64,000 bases of DNA from Allolobophora icterica (taxonomy: Eukaryota > Annelida > Clitellata > Crassiclitellata > Lumbricidae): NCBI GenBank assembly GCA_963556255.1, contig OY744605.1, forward strand, positions 2,564,687 to 2,628,686, read 5' to 3'. A model generated the notes under the pieces. The model had not been told where the DNA came from. It was given only the letters and a program-made list of their open reading frames with translations, and did no database searches. Positions within the stretch are counted from its first letter, which is position 1. Each line of letters opens with the position of its first letter. A program made the translations under genes and the position numbers. Shown here one piece after another: positions 11,325 through 22,559 of the stretch.

Positions 11325-11480
11325 CTCCAAACTTCTAAAGCGCCACTCGAAGGCCAAGCGCGGGTCACCAGCCTAACTGTACAGCATCCTACCCAGGAAG
11401 CCTTTCCGTTAAGAGAGTAAAATCTAGGATCGAGATGCGCTGCTGATTGAGTGGCGTTATATAAATTTTCGGTTACAATT
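11325..11480 (-). mobile_element. LINE 3'-end fragment
   Basis: Contains AAGCGCCACTCGAAGGCCAAGCG, closely related to 36220-36245 (AAGTGCTACTCGAAAGCCAAGCG), and ends in GTGGCGTTATATAAATTTTC, the L2/CR1-type tail. Confidence 0.5.
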
Positions 11481-11747
11481 ACAAGAGCAACTGATTATCA
11501 TTACTACGGTGAATATCAAAGGCTTTTAAAGCAGCCGTACCATCGACATATATTGAATATAGGTCGATGAGCCGTACGATGTCGCGAAAAAACCGGATAG
11601 ACTCAATGTTATATCGTTTGATGCATAATCCTTTCCATTCAACTAGCGAAGGACCTCATTTGCATACTTAGCCGCGCCTTAGTTAATTAATATGTAAATT
11701 ATCGGCCTATCAGCTTGTTTTCAACAGGAGTTGAGTTAAGTGACCAG

Positions 11748-12506
11748 CAGTGTTACCACTCCTTGGATTTTTTCACAAGATCTTGGGTTTTTCTAGCCGA
11801 ACTTGGGAAATGGGGTTTTTTCTTGGAGACCTTGGGTTTTTTGCTTCGGTTTTTACTTGTTTTATTGAAACCCTATTTTTCATTAATTAAATCAATTTTT
11901 GCAACAGTCTGGATGATCGAAGTCAATAAATAATGACGCAATATGTGTCTAAGCATGTGCTATACAAGTCTATTGCTGTATTAAAAATATAACTATAAAG
12001 ACTGAATGTGCTATACTAGTCTATTGCTATATTTAGAATATAACTCTAAAGACTAAAAGAGACTCAGACTGCACTTTTTCGGAAGTTTCCTGAAGTAAAC
12101 TGTTGTCCTTTTAAAAACTTAAGAAATAATATTTTGAGTTTCAGTCTTTAATCTTTATTCTTATTTAAAAATATAAAAAATGTGCGATTCGGACTCTGAT
12201 GAAAATAAAACATGTATAGAAACATTTTTAATTTGCTTTGATTATTAACTAGGCTAATAATTTTTAGTAATTAGCGATTGCCCATAAAATAGTAAAAATG
12301 CAAGATTGAAATAAAAGATAGAACGACAGTTTTATAACAGAAATGGTATAACTGCATTATATTATAATTAATATATATATATATATATATCATCTTATAG
12401 TTTGTGTGTTTATTTCCAAAAATCGGCAGAAAATCTACCTTGGGTTTTCTTGGGTTTTTCAACTCTCCGCACTTGGGTTTTTCATTTTTCTAGAGTGGTA
12501 ACACTG
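11748..12506. mobile_element. Non-autonomous hAT element, 759 bp
   Basis: Perfect 14-bp terminal inverted repeats (CAGTGTTACCACTC / GAGTGGTAACACTG) are flanked by an exact 8-bp target duplication GTGACCAG (11740-11747 and 12507-12514). Subterminal regions are rich in TTGGGTTTTT. No transposase frame is present. The 8-bp TSD and CAGTG terminus are diagnostic of the hAT superfamily. It lies about 150 bp upstream of the first HINT3 start codon. Confidence 0.95.
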
Positions 12507-12658
12507 GTGACCAGCCATTTGGTCAAAAACCATGGCATCGGGTGATAAATATGGCGTAAACATGTCAGAGGTCCATTCTCGGGGTCACAAAGTATTTGTG
12601 TGGTTTTAATCATGTCCAGGGATTGAAAATTATGATCGTTACCTAACAAGTATGAAAG

Positions 12659-15600
12659 ATGGCAGTAGCAAAGGACTGCGTATTTTGTACAATTGTCAGT
12701 GGACAAGAAGGCAGAACTCTTTACCAGGTAGGTGTTATCGAAAATTGTAATTTAGACATTTGTGTAGCGCATTTCAGTGGAAATTCCGCAGAAGCAAGTC
12801 ATGTATGCTATTTTGGACAGTGTTGAAGTTCGTAAAAAGGACTGAAAGAGTTTATTTAATGCACAGCTGCTAAAGATTTTTAATTATTTTTGTAGCGGTT
12901 GCACATGGTTAATTTCAAGTATTAAAAAGCAAGAATAAGAAAAATAAAGCCATAATCTTAAATGAGTTAGAGACAAGCTGTCAACATATGAACTAATGCA
13001 CTTTTGAATTTTGTAAGAGGCCATTATCAAATTTAACTTCTATGTTATTGAATTTTATGACATAGGCGTAGTGCATAAGAAGGAATAGATCTAACTTGAA
13101 AATCATTTTGACTCAAGTTTAAGAATTTCTTTTAGAAATGGTTCAAATGGCGTAATATTCTAAACTGTATGCATGAGCCACGTATGTTCTATTTGCCAGG
13201 ATGAAAAGGTGATTGCTTTCGAAGACATCCGACCTGCCGCCCAACATCACTACCTGATTTGCCCATGCGAACACATTCCCAATGCGAAGAGCCTTACAAG
13301 TCACGACGTACCATTGGGTATAATCTATTACTATTATTTTTTATATGGGAGTATTTGTCCCTTGAAAGAATAACTAAATTATTATTATTATAAGGTTCCG
13401 GAACGTTAAGATCTGACAGTGCAAGAGTGCTGTGGACAGATGTACCATTGCAGCTTTCTATTTGAATGTCTTCTATAGCAGGGGCGTAACTTGGTCTTAA
13501 AAGTGGGGGGTACCAATTTCTTCTCCGATTTCGCTTTTCGCATGGAGACCATCTCTGGGAAGGCACAATAATAAAATATTGATTGGCATTGTTTAAAAAG
13601 TCGGGGGTACGGTACCCCCAGTTAAAAAAGTGGGGGGTACGGGTACCCCTCGTACCCCCACAAATTACGCCTATGTTCTATAGCACTAGTGTCATAAAGC
13701 ACAAGGTATCAGGCAATGGTTGTTTCAAGTGAGGTTGTAATCGTAATCATAGACTATATTTGTAACAAGTGCTGTGTCATATCTGATAGGGTTATCCAGA
13801 GACACGAATAAGAACTATTGAATTGTAGTGGCAATGTGCTGGAGAAGATAACCAGATTGTAGTGGCAATGTGCTGGAGAAGATAACCAAATATTAATGAA
13901 GGTTTTTACAAAATGAAAGTTATATAAGGTCAACTGTGTGTCTTCGTCCAACTGTTTTGTGGATTTTTACACCAATTTCTGTTGTTGTTTTTCAGTGGAG
14001 CATATGCTTAATGTGGGGAAAATGATTCTTCAACGACAGCATGCAGATCTCAGCAAAGCGAGGTTAGAAGCTGCATCTCGAATGCAGTGTCCTAATTAGT
14101 ATCCAGGTCAACATTTCCTTTCGGGACCTCTGCCGTTGCTGAGTTCACATAATTAGATCTTTCTTCGAATGCTTGAAAGCCTAGTTCTTACCTTACTGCA
14201 CTGTCGGTCAAGAAATTAGAAGTTCAAAATCCTGCACCTCTGCAATATCACGGACTGATCTTCTGTATGTTGACCTGATTGTGTCTTGGCTTTGATGTGC
14301 CATCAGTTGATGCCTTGTGCATTAGACACCGGGGCTATAGAAGTTACACATTAATATCTGTGCTTGTCTTTCACTCTAAACTGAGAACACTTTGTTTCCA
14401 CAAATCATACACCAATCCATTTTCCCACAAATCCTACACAGATCCTTATTCCTCCTCTTTTGCCCTAATCTCTCTTGCCTCTCCAATTCTAAACGCAATT
14501 TACCTTAGACCTCTGTCTGCCTATGACAGTTAGGCAGCTATGGCTTCAATTGAGATCATGTGAGAAAGGCTAACTCTGTGTGCAACTGATGTGGACACGA
14601 TTTGGTGTCTGTGCCTTTTCGGCTGCCGGTCCCAGGTGCTGAAACAGTCTCTCTTCTGCAATCCGTTCTGCTGGCTCGGTTAAGTCCTTCAAGGCTAAAC
14701 TTAAGACTTGCCTGTTCACCGCGGCTTATTTCGCTTGATGTTATAGTTTTGTGTAGGCACCCATGTAACGGCTCCATAGAAATCGTCATCATTATTATTA
14801 TTAGTCCAGTTGCATCATCATTATAACAGGTAATTTATCCATGGCTTGTAATTTGCGTTGACTGTAATCGGTAACTGAGTGTGTTATTTTTCCAGATTTG
14901 GATTCCACTGGCCTCCATTCTGCTCCGTGAACCACCTTCATCTGCATGCCATCTCACCAGACGACAGGATGAGACTCCGTATCCGTCTGACAGGAGTGTT
15001 TTCACTTCATGTGCCTTGGTTTAAATCGGTAAACGGTTTACATGTTTCTACGTGTGCTTTCACGTGCTCTTATCTTTCTTCAAATTACATATAATTTGTT
15101 TAGTTACGTATAATAATAACTTAGTTACGTATAATAATAATTTAGTTATGTATAATATTAATTTAGTAAACGTATAATAATAATTTAGTTACATGTAATA
15201 TTAATTTAGTTACTCATAAGAATAACTTAGTTATGTACAATGATTTAGTTATGTATAATAATAATAATTTAGTTACTCATAGTCAGTGCCTTTTTCAGCT
15301 GGAACGTGTTGGACCGGCATTCCGGCACCTTTTCTCAACTACCAAAAAAATTATTTATTTATTTTAACAATAAAAACAGTAATTTAGCTATTTTAGTTTA
15401 ATTTCAGTGTTGTGAACTGTCTTCAGTGTTTCTTGAGACCCCTCCCAATCCCGTTTTTCTTGGGATTTTAACCCTTCCATAATTGTTCAGTTCCGGAACC
15501 TGTTGGTCAGTTCCGAAACCTTTTTTTATAGAAAAAAAAGCACTGCTTATAATAATAATAATAATTTAGTTATGTATAATAATAAATAAACGATAACAGT

Positions 15601-16256
15601 AGCTACAATAAATCAATGACAGCAACCAGTGTTTAATCTAGTCCCCCTCTTCTGGGGGGAAACAAGGTTTGTGGGGGCACCAACGAGCGTCCGAAGGGCA
15701 GTCGCAAAACAATGTCATATTAACAAAACTGCTCTAGTTTGATGACCTTTTTCTGAAATTTCATCTTACAAAACACTTGATGACTTTTTTTAGGAAGTCG
15801 TCTCACAGAAATTTGATGACTTTATTAGGAATTCGTCTTTTTTGGGAATTTCATCTTACTGGCCTCTGGGGGGGGGACATAAATCCTGGGGGAATTCCCC
15901 CCCGCCAAAAGGTGTCTAGATTAAACACTGGACAGCAACCCATTCATTCAATGATAAGAACAAAATGATTGAACGGCACAATTAACAAGAATGCATCAGA
16001 GCTAATAATATATGGAAATTAACGAATAACAACAATAATATATATTGATTATGGGTTTAAATTTCTGCAGGTTGATTGGTTAATTCGCCACCTCAGGGCA
16101 TCTGACAAATCGGTCAAGGCCAAGGCTGCTCCTCCTCAGACCAACAGTTCGTTGAACAATGGTCCTCCTGAGACCAATGGGTCTTTGAACAATAGTGTAC
16201 CTGCAGAAACCAATCCGTTGCATCAAGGTAGTGAAATTTCACGTGCAAGGCTGTAG
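12659..16256 (+). CDS. HINT3: HINT3-type histidine triad protein, copy a (five exons, 190 aa)
   Basis: Exons 12659-12727, 13200-13317, 13996-14062, 14896-15028 and 16071-16256 join in frame with GT-AG introns (intron phases 0, 1, 2, 0) to 190 residues, close to human HINT3 (182). Exon 1 carries the DCVFC cysteines, exon 2 the IRPAAQHHYLICP segment, and exon 4 the histidine triad HLHLHAIS, so catalytic residues are intact. HINT3 enzymes hydrolyse aminoacyl-adenylates and nucleoside phosphoramidates in cytosol and nucleus. The start is the ATG just before AVAKDCVFC. The acidic/Asn-rich C-terminal tail is poorly conserved, and its last codons and stop lie in an inserted MITE (16246-16435). Copy b follows 2.7 kb downstream with the same exon structure. 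Introns 2 and 4 hold MITEs and a minisatellite. The GTAGTG at 16229 could act as a donor to a further exon, which is the main uncertainty. Confidence 0.9.
13479..13675. mobile_element. hAT-like MITE (TIR CAGGGGCGTAACTT)
   Basis: 197 bp with TIRs CAGGGGCGTAACTT / AAATTACGCCTATG and an exact 8-bp target duplication TTCTATAG (13471-13478, 13676-13683). The subterminal GTGGGGGGTAC repeats match 41506-41827 and a fragment at 53133-53225. It lies in intron 2 of HINT3 copy a. Confidence 0.9.
14100..14815 (+). mobile_element. CR1/L2-like LINE 3' fragments in HINT3a intron 3
   Basis: 14608-14745 encodes FSAAGPRCWNSLSSAIRS followed by SVKSFKAKLKTCLF, the canonical C-terminal motif of CR1/L2 reverse transcriptases. 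14255-14350 shares GTTGATGCCTTGTGCATTAG with 53400-53445, the 3' tail of the same family. Stops and frameshifts mark it as a relic. Confidence 0.75.
15096..15282. repeat. Minisatellite, about 22-bp unit (TTTAGTTACGTATAATAATAA)
   Basis: About eight degenerate units in intron 4 of HINT3a, resuming briefly after the MITE at 15289-15545. Confidence 0.85.
15289..15545 (+). mobile_element. hAT-like MITE, copy 2 (TIR CAGTGC)
   Basis: Starts CAGTGCCTTTTTCAGC and ends AAAAAAAAGCACTG; reverse-complement relative of 1791-2034. The flanks CTCATAGT and CTTATAAT look like an 8-bp target duplication with two changes. It is inserted in the minisatellite. Confidence 0.75.
15627..15930. mobile_element. 9-bp-TSD MITE family, copy A (304 bp)
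   Basis: Perfect 15-bp TIRs CAGTGTTTAATCTAG / CTAGATTAAACACTG, flanked by an exact 9-bp duplication GACAGCAAC (15618-15626, 15931-15939). Subterminal CCCCC/GGGGG tracts pair with each other. The middle has repeated TTTGATGACTTT motifs. It has no coding capacity. It lies in HINT3a intron 4. Confidence 0.95.
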
Positions 16257-16435
16257 CAAGAATTTTTGTTTTAGGGGGGGTGTTTACTCGTCCTTGGGCA
16301 AGCCGACGAGCAACTGAGTCAATTGACTAAGGGTTTGTCGTACACCGTGTGTTAGTAAATGTATTATTTCATTTTTACATTATTTAATTTTGGGGAGTGT
16401 TTAAACACCCAAAACACCCCCTAGCTACGGCCTTG
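16246..16435. mobile_element. MITE overlapping the HINT3a stop codon (190 bp)
   Basis: TIRs CAAGGCTGTAGCAAG / CTAGCTACGGCCTTG (13 of 15 paired) lie inside an 8-bp target duplication TTCACGTG (16238-16245) / TTCATGTG (16436-16443), one base apart. The 8-bp duplication fits a hAT-type element. The TAG stop of HINT3a (16254-16256) is part of the left TIR. Confidence 0.85.
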
Positions 16436-16649
16436 TTCATGTGGCTTTCACGCTGCAGTGTCGATAAGTCCTGAATGAAGATTACAAGGATACTTTTTCC
16501 TGATCAAAACTATTGAAATACACAGATTTAAATTTGTTCTAACAGATTTTTGTTCATCACTGTTAATGTAAGTTCTGTAGGGCTTTTGCAAGACATATGG
16601 AAGATGTGATATGGTGGCCAAATGCATGAGAATCATAATCGTAAAGGCA

Positions 16650-16765
16650 GGGGTGTCACTTGGGACGAGAGATTGGAAGGCAGAGGAGTAGATGGTTCAG
16701 GTTAAGCTTCTTTAAGAGGTGAAACTTTAATTTAGAGTGGAAAGAGGAGTGGTCAGTAGCGGAGC
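16650..16765 (-). mobile_element. LINE 3'-end fragment
   Basis: Minus-strand relative of 33940-34015; both encode on the minus strand a FHSKLK-like segment typical of the CR1/L2 reverse transcriptase end. The remaining stretch to 17345 shows nothing supportable. Confidence 0.4.
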
Positions 16766-17347
16766 GTGAGGCAGGTGGTGGTGGGTGAGCGGCGATATTG
16801 ATGAAGCAATGGAAAATTTGTTAAATCAGGAGGGAAATCTTTGAAGAGTTGAGATGCGATGTAGTTAAATGAATCAGTTGGAGAACAATTAGAAAGCATT
16901 TCTTGGGGTCATTTCTGACCATCTGTACTTTGGTGATTAAGCTGTTCTCTCTGGTGTGGCTTTTTACGTGGCAAGATTTATGTTTGTAATGTGACTGTCT
17001 GGTTAAATCAAAGACTTGCATCGGAATATTCATGCTTAGTACAGTGTTACTAAACCAAGTTATATTTTGCTTAGGTTCTATTCCAGGAGCAGTTTTGAAT
17101 ATTGACATCTAGACTTCAAACTGTTTAATTGTGATATTGGTGTTCCAGTGCAGTTGTTGGATGACATTTTCTTAGGCTACTATTCTTAGACTTCTGTTTT
17201 TATGCTACTGTTCTGTATGCCCTCACTCTGTGATATTAGGCAATATTAATAAATCTGTCTGTGGTGTGTCTTAAATTAGCAGAAATGATTTGACATTTGG
17301 TTCAGAACTTAAATTAATAAATTTGTCATGAAAACATTTTCAGTTTC

Positions 17348-17585
17348 TTGTGCTTGTTGATTTCTGTAATTGTAGTTTGGTCTAGTGGTTATAGTAGGTT
17401 TGACTTTGGACCTGAATATCGAGGTTCGAATCAGGTTACACACCTAACAGCAAAATTTCACTTAATTAGGACATATGAAGGCGATATGACATTATTCCCA
17501 TATAGTCTTCTTGCACCATTGCTGTTGACAGTGGGGTCGCTAGGGTTGGTGTCACCCAGTGCGGGGAGTCATGTGTCACCCCATT
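17348..17585 (+). mobile_element. tRNA-derived SINE
   Basis: The head has an A-box-like TGGTCTAGTGGTTATAG and a B-box GGTTCGAATC. A body follows, ending near a GGGTCGCTAGGG...TGTCACCCC segment that looks like a separate small repeat. The acceptor stem is not closed, so a tRNA gene is unlikely. Confidence 0.5.
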
Positions 17586-17699
17586 GACCTCCTCCCTTAG
17601 TCCCTTGCCAGATAATATAGTTTCCTTAGTAATGTTTTTTGCACCAGAGTTACTGGTATGTACATCAATGAATGTAATGGTATAAATAGTAGTGAGTCA

Positions 17700-18640
17700 G
17701 TACTAGTGACCTAAACAAGTTCCTCTACTGTACATTCCATACTCGATTACTGCAATTCCCTTTTCTACAACAGCGACTCTTCTCAAATAAAACGCCTGCA
17801 AATAGTCGAGTATGCCCTCGCCCGCGCAGTCACCAGAACTTCCTAACACCGTCACATAACCTATGTTCTGAGATTGCTTCATTGGCTAAGAGTCCCCCAG
17901 CATATCAATTACAAAATTGTACCTCTTACCTGCAACGCTCTTAAAACAGTGTTTAATCTAGACGTCTTTTAATTCCCCCCAGGATTGAAGTTTCCCCCCA
18001 GAACTCAGCAATATTGTAAGGCAGAGACCTTTTTGGGGGGAAATTCCCCCCGAGAAACCTTGTTTCCCACCCCCCCCCCAGAACAGGGGACTAGATTACA
18101 CACTGCTCTTAAAACCTCTTAACCTTCCTACATTCGCCAAATATATCCAACCGTCCGGGTCTACTCGCTCATCATCATATCTTTTTCTATCTCAGCCTCC
18201 AGTCTCGGCCTCCAGTCTCATCCTCTAGCTCTGAAATTCTGCAACCACTCGATCCTTAGACTATGCTGCACCGGCTCTTTGGAATGATCTGCCAAAAGAT
18301 CTCCGCCAGTCTGCTAATCCTCCTATCTCGCCTGGTGACTTCATCTCTCCTCCGCTTGCACTGTCCACCGCTGCTTTCCACTCACGACTGAAAGCCGAAC
18401 TCCAAGCTATCCTATCCTGATTCCAATTCTGCGAACCACACAACCACCATCATCACCGATTACCACTGTACAACAACACCATGATGTCTCCTCGGCTTGA
18501 CCTCCCCGGACTCTGACCTGGCACCGGAACGGACAAGGCGGACATGACTATTGCGGACTTAACTTGATATAGCACCGGTATTAGCTGGTCTCCCCGACGT
18601 GGCCGCTGTTGTGTGGCGCGAGAAATTTCGGAGATTTAGG
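17700..18640 (+). mobile_element. CR1/L2-like LINE 3' end, interrupted by a MITE
   Basis: The frames read RLLHWLRVPQHINYK before 17938, and APALWNDLPK-like and AFHSRLKAELQ-like segments after 18250, the order seen in CR1/L2 reverse transcriptase C-termini. The 3' region (18420-18640) matches 51780-51965 (blocks CCACCATCATC, CACCGGAA, TATTGCGGACTT). The element was split by the MITE at 17947-18105. Confidence 0.8.
17947..18105. mobile_element. 9-bp-TSD MITE family, copy B (159 bp)
   Basis: TIRs CAGTGTTTAATCTAG / CTAGATTACACACTG (one mismatch) flanked by an exact 9-bp duplication CTCTTAAAA (17938-17946, 18106-18114). It is almost only the two C/G-tract arms. It lies inside the LINE relic, so it is younger than that LINE. 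Confidence 0.95.
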
Positions 18641-18966
18641 CCTACATTTGCATTCCCACTGATAGTGTTCGTTCAGTGTAGGCCTGCTAGATTTGTGGCT
18701 AAGTTCGCTAGAAGCCAAGTGGAGCAGAAATATCTCTGCCTTGGCGGCTATCTGAGCCCCGACCTCTGGGTTTATGTCCAGCACGCTAGCAAGTGCTATA
18801 CTAGCCTAGATTCAGCTCAGTAACACAGTATAAATAGTAAGTAGAAAATTAGTCAATTTCCTGTGCATTATTTATAAACAACGGCGCACAGTTCTCTGTT
18901 CTCAAAATTGGCACGAAGGTGTTTTCGTTGTTTTTCCAGCACCGTAAAGTTACAGAAGTTTTAAAT

Positions 18967-21900
18967 ATGTCTACAACGGACTGTGTGTTTTGTAAAATTG
19001 CACAGGGAAAGGACGAGAAAACAACTCTTCTGTATCAGGTTTATGCAGATTTTATTTTGCGTTGACAGTAAGCAGAAAGTGGAATTCTTAAATTTACATG
19101 CATGCGCATATTCTTCTCCGTAGGCCAAAGATACTGTAAATATTTTTTACAGTTGTGCGTCGTAATCATGCATTTGTATGGCTCCTTTACAGCGGAAAAT
19201 CCTTTTAAACACCTCATTTTGTATCGTGATTTTAATCGTCTCGTACTAACTACTAAGAACCTTAAAAGTCATCATCATCAGCATCGTCATCAGTAATTGA
19301 TCAGGTGTAGGTATAAAAACATTTGATATTGCGCCTTTTGTGTTTAGTACCTTTCATTATAATTTTATGACATTTTAATTGTTACTGATTAATTGAGGCA
19401 TCTTATATGAATGCAGGTGCCATGTACAGATGAAAAAGATTAGATAATTAGTGAATCTCAAAACACAATAAACTGCATTGCTTGGTTGGAATAGCTCCGT
19501 AGTGCCAAGATGTTTGACTTAATTACCAGGCGATTCAGAATGTTCTGTTTCTTTTTTCTACTGCTTATTAGGATGAAAAAGTGGTTGTCTTTCGTGATAT
19601 TCGACCGGCCGCTGAGCACCATTACCTGATTTGTCCGCGAGAGCACATACCAAATGCAAAGAGCCTTACAAGTCTTCACATACCCTTTGGTACAGTTATC
19701 TATTATACCGTTTGGTACAAGGCTTCTCTAATATCTTTTGGTACTGTAAATAGATGAGTTATTTCTAATTACTTTTTGGTACATTTATCTATGGTACCCT
19801 TTGGTGCATTGTCCATTATTATTATAATAATAATAATCTATTAATTCAAACTGACAAACGCAGTAAGATTACATTGAAACATGACAGTACCATCAAATCT
19901 TAATTAAACACATGGTTTGGCAGCCATGCAAGGCACCGCCCTAGAGCGGGTTAGGGGTATCGAACCACGAATCTAATGCCATCCAGGCAATGAGTGTTAC
20001 CATTACTCTATTTGTACATTTGTCCATTTAATTATAATGCCATTTATCTAATTTGTAAAAGAAGAGTGAAATTAAATTAATTGTTTGTACCATGTGCAGA
20101 GATGTTCAACGTCCTGGACTGCTCGTAATCCAGTAATTACAATTAGCGACAGATCCAGGTGTTGAAAAATACGGGGTTTACGCTTACGACTGTAAATATG
20201 GAAGTAGTTGATGTGCCACTTTTGTCAATAGCAGCAACAGAGTTTTGTGGAGATTTGTCAATCGAGAGGTTGGGGGTTCAAATCCCCACCAGAGCAGAAA
20301 TTTGGTTCGAGATTTCTGCTCCACATGCACCCCTAGCCAACTCAGGTTTAATGAGTACACTGACCATACAATGTCAGTGGGAAGATGAGATGGCGAGGAA
20401 GAGGACTGGCCACGCACCCTCATATGCTGAGGCTAAGAAAATGAAGTTGTTAACACTTCATACCATTGGACGCCTGTGGGCTAGCTTTCAGGGACTGCTC
20501 TTCTTCTTGTGTAATATTTTAAGGATTTCTGACAGAAATTCTGTGTTTTTTCCAGTGGAAAATTTGGTGGATATTGGAAAACAAGTTCTGCAGGAACAGA
20601 AGGCTGATCTGAGTAAAGCGAGGTAAGCAGCCACTGAAGTGTTGGTTTGTTTTACATCGTTTCGAACGCAGCGGGGTAGAGTTGATGGCAGGGATTTGTT
20701 TTTCTGCAACTCATGACAGAAATTACAGAAGAAATTCTTTTGCCAATTGCCTTGTGCACAATTGATAAGAAAATGAAACTGTCAACACAATCCCATACTT
20801 ATCAACATTATTATCATTATAATTTTTATAATTTTTTTTATTATTAACAGAAATTTAAGTTTGCTGGACCTGCAATGTTGTATTGTATCGTAACATTGGT
20901 GGGGCATGGATTGCAAATTTCATTTCTGCTTTAGAACATGTCATTATTATACAGCTCCATTCTAATTAGGTAGTCTTTATTCTAATTAGGTATTCTTCAT
21001 TCTAATTGGGTATTCTTCATTCTAATTAGGTAGTCTTCATTCTAACTAGGTATTCTTCATTCTAATGAGGTATTCTTCATTCTAATTTGGCATTCTTCAT
21101 TCTAATTAGGTTTTCTTCATTCTAATAAGTATTCTTCATTCTGAGTAGGTATTCTTCATTCTAAGTAGGTACTCTTCATTCTAACTAAGTATTCAACAAA
21201 TAGGATTGCACAGAAATATTGATCGTTTCAGATTTGGCTTTCACTGGCCGCCATTCTGCCTGATAAGCCACCTGCATCTGCATGCAATTTCACCTGCAGA
21301 TGGAATAAAAACCATGTACTGGTTGACCGGAGCCTTCTCTCCCGGAATGCCGTGGTTCAAATCGGTAAGGCTATACTTCCTACCTCTTCCTTAAATACTG
21401 TTGTTAGCTGTACTGTAATGTGTTGTTCAGTGTAATGTATTGTTCGAGCACTGGTCCCTTTCTTTCTTGTACTGACGCTATATAAATCTTCAATTACAGT
21501 TACACTGGTCCCTCGCTGTTGTACGTAAGGATGAGAACACCACGAACTGTTGTGCACTCGTCTTTCCCTTTCGGAACAGTAACATTCCTTGTGTTCCAGC
21601 GGAATTGTTGGAACAGAGGGAACTGTGTGTATGTTCCTGTGAACGTGTGGTTCCTTCTATATCTGCTACATTGTCTCCTTATGTTGTATTGTGCCTGTGT
21701 AGTTCCCTTTGACAACTGTATTTACAGCGTTTTCGAGTGGAACTTCAGGTGCTACATAAACAGTGCAAATACATATGTACTTGTGTTTTTTAAATTACTT
21801 AATTGCTTACTTATGTACTTGCGTACTTTTGTACTTGTGTACTTACTTATGTACTTATGTACTTGCTTATTTATTTATTTAATTACTTGTTTACTTATTT

Positions 21901-22185
21901 ATTTACTTACTTTTTTTCTTATGAGGTTGTATATGACAGGAGCAAACATGACAGGCACCAGTCTGAAAAAAGGTCAACCTTTTCATACAATATATTTAGT
22001 TCGTGGGGTTTTGTTTGCAGGCCGATTGGGTGATTGAGCGGCTGAGGACATCAGGGACAGCTGGCGAGGCCAGTGCTACTGCAGAGACGACCTATACCAC
22101 CGGGGCCAGTGCCGGCACAGACGAGGTCTCTGCATCCAAGAGCGAAACAGCAGCTGCTGAGGCTGCGGGAACCACGTCATCGTGA
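18967..22185 (+). CDS. HINT3: HINT3-type histidine triad protein, copy b (five exons, 184 aa)
   Basis: Exons 18967-19038, 19572-19689, 20556-20622, 21232-21364 and 22021-22185 give a 184-residue protein; exons 2, 3 and 4 have exactly the same lengths (118, 67, 133) and phases as in copy a. Exon 1 encodes TDCVFCKIAQG, exon 2 IRPAAEHHYLICPREH, exon 4 the triad HLHLHAIS followed by the TGAFSPGMPWFKS segment. All expected catalytic histidines and the N-terminal cysteines are present, so an active phosphoramidase/nucleotide hydrolase is expected. The C-terminal tail after ADWVIERLR is Ala/Thr/Ser/Glu-rich and unlike copy a. A polyadenylation signal ATTAAA lies at 22261. Intron 3 carries a SINE and a 20-bp minisatellite. 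The two copies arose by tandem duplication and have diverged substantially. Confidence 0.94.
20225..20510 (+). mobile_element. tRNA-derived SINE (family of 30738)
   Basis: Shares TCAATCGAGAGGTTGGGGGT, the B-box GGTTCAAATC and the tail (GACTGCTCTTCTTC) with 30738-31006; a 3' half occurs at 33105-33262. The A-box region is eroded. It lies in HINT3b intron 3. Confidence 0.8.
20950..21195. repeat. 20-bp minisatellite (ATTCTAATTAGGTATTCTTC)
   Basis: About twelve units with single-base variation in HINT3b intron 3, ending 36 bp before exon 4. Confidence 0.95.
21780..21925. repeat. Degenerate (TACTTRT)/(TTTACTTA) tract
   Basis: Simple-sequence DNA in HINT3b intron 4. The open frames through it are repeats of Leu/Tyr/Cys codons and not genes. 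Confidence 0.85.
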
Positions 22186-22260
22186 CAAAGTCCGGTTGTG
22201 GTTAAGGAACTGTCCGTTCGTTTTGGTTGATCGTGACACACGTTAGACGTTGCCTCACCG

Positions 22261-22266
22261 ATTAAA
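22261..22266 (+). promoter_or_regulatory. Polyadenylation signal of HINT3b
   Basis: ATTAAA 75 bp after the stop codon of HINT3 copy b; the commonest variant of AATAAA. Confidence 0.6.
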
Positions 22267-22559
22267 GTTTATTTAATTTCGGAATGTTGTTTATTGTTCC
22301 CGGCTTCATGTGTGTCATCATTTGCATTCGAAAAGGAAGCCCTGAAGATGTGCTGAAAGGATTTGTGTTTTTATGCTTCATCGCTTGATATTCAATTCAA
22401 TTCATTTTAATATTAGTGTTCATTGGCTTTGTTAGTGTGGCAGAAGAGTTGTGTCTTCAAAGTATTTTTGTGTGATGCTTTAAAGGATTGTAATTCTGCT
22501 TGCTATCTGACAAGGCATACAAGTACAGAGTACTAATGTTGTGCTCCCTTTCCATGAAG

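Noticed and set aside
20159..20626. 155-codon plus frame through HINT3b exon 3
   Set aside because: The frame joins SINE sequence with the real 67-bp exon by chance; only 20556-20622 is coding.
20950..21195. Possible CRISPR-like array (regular repeats)
   Set aside because: Contiguous 20-bp units without spacers in an intron of an animal gene: a minisatellite.
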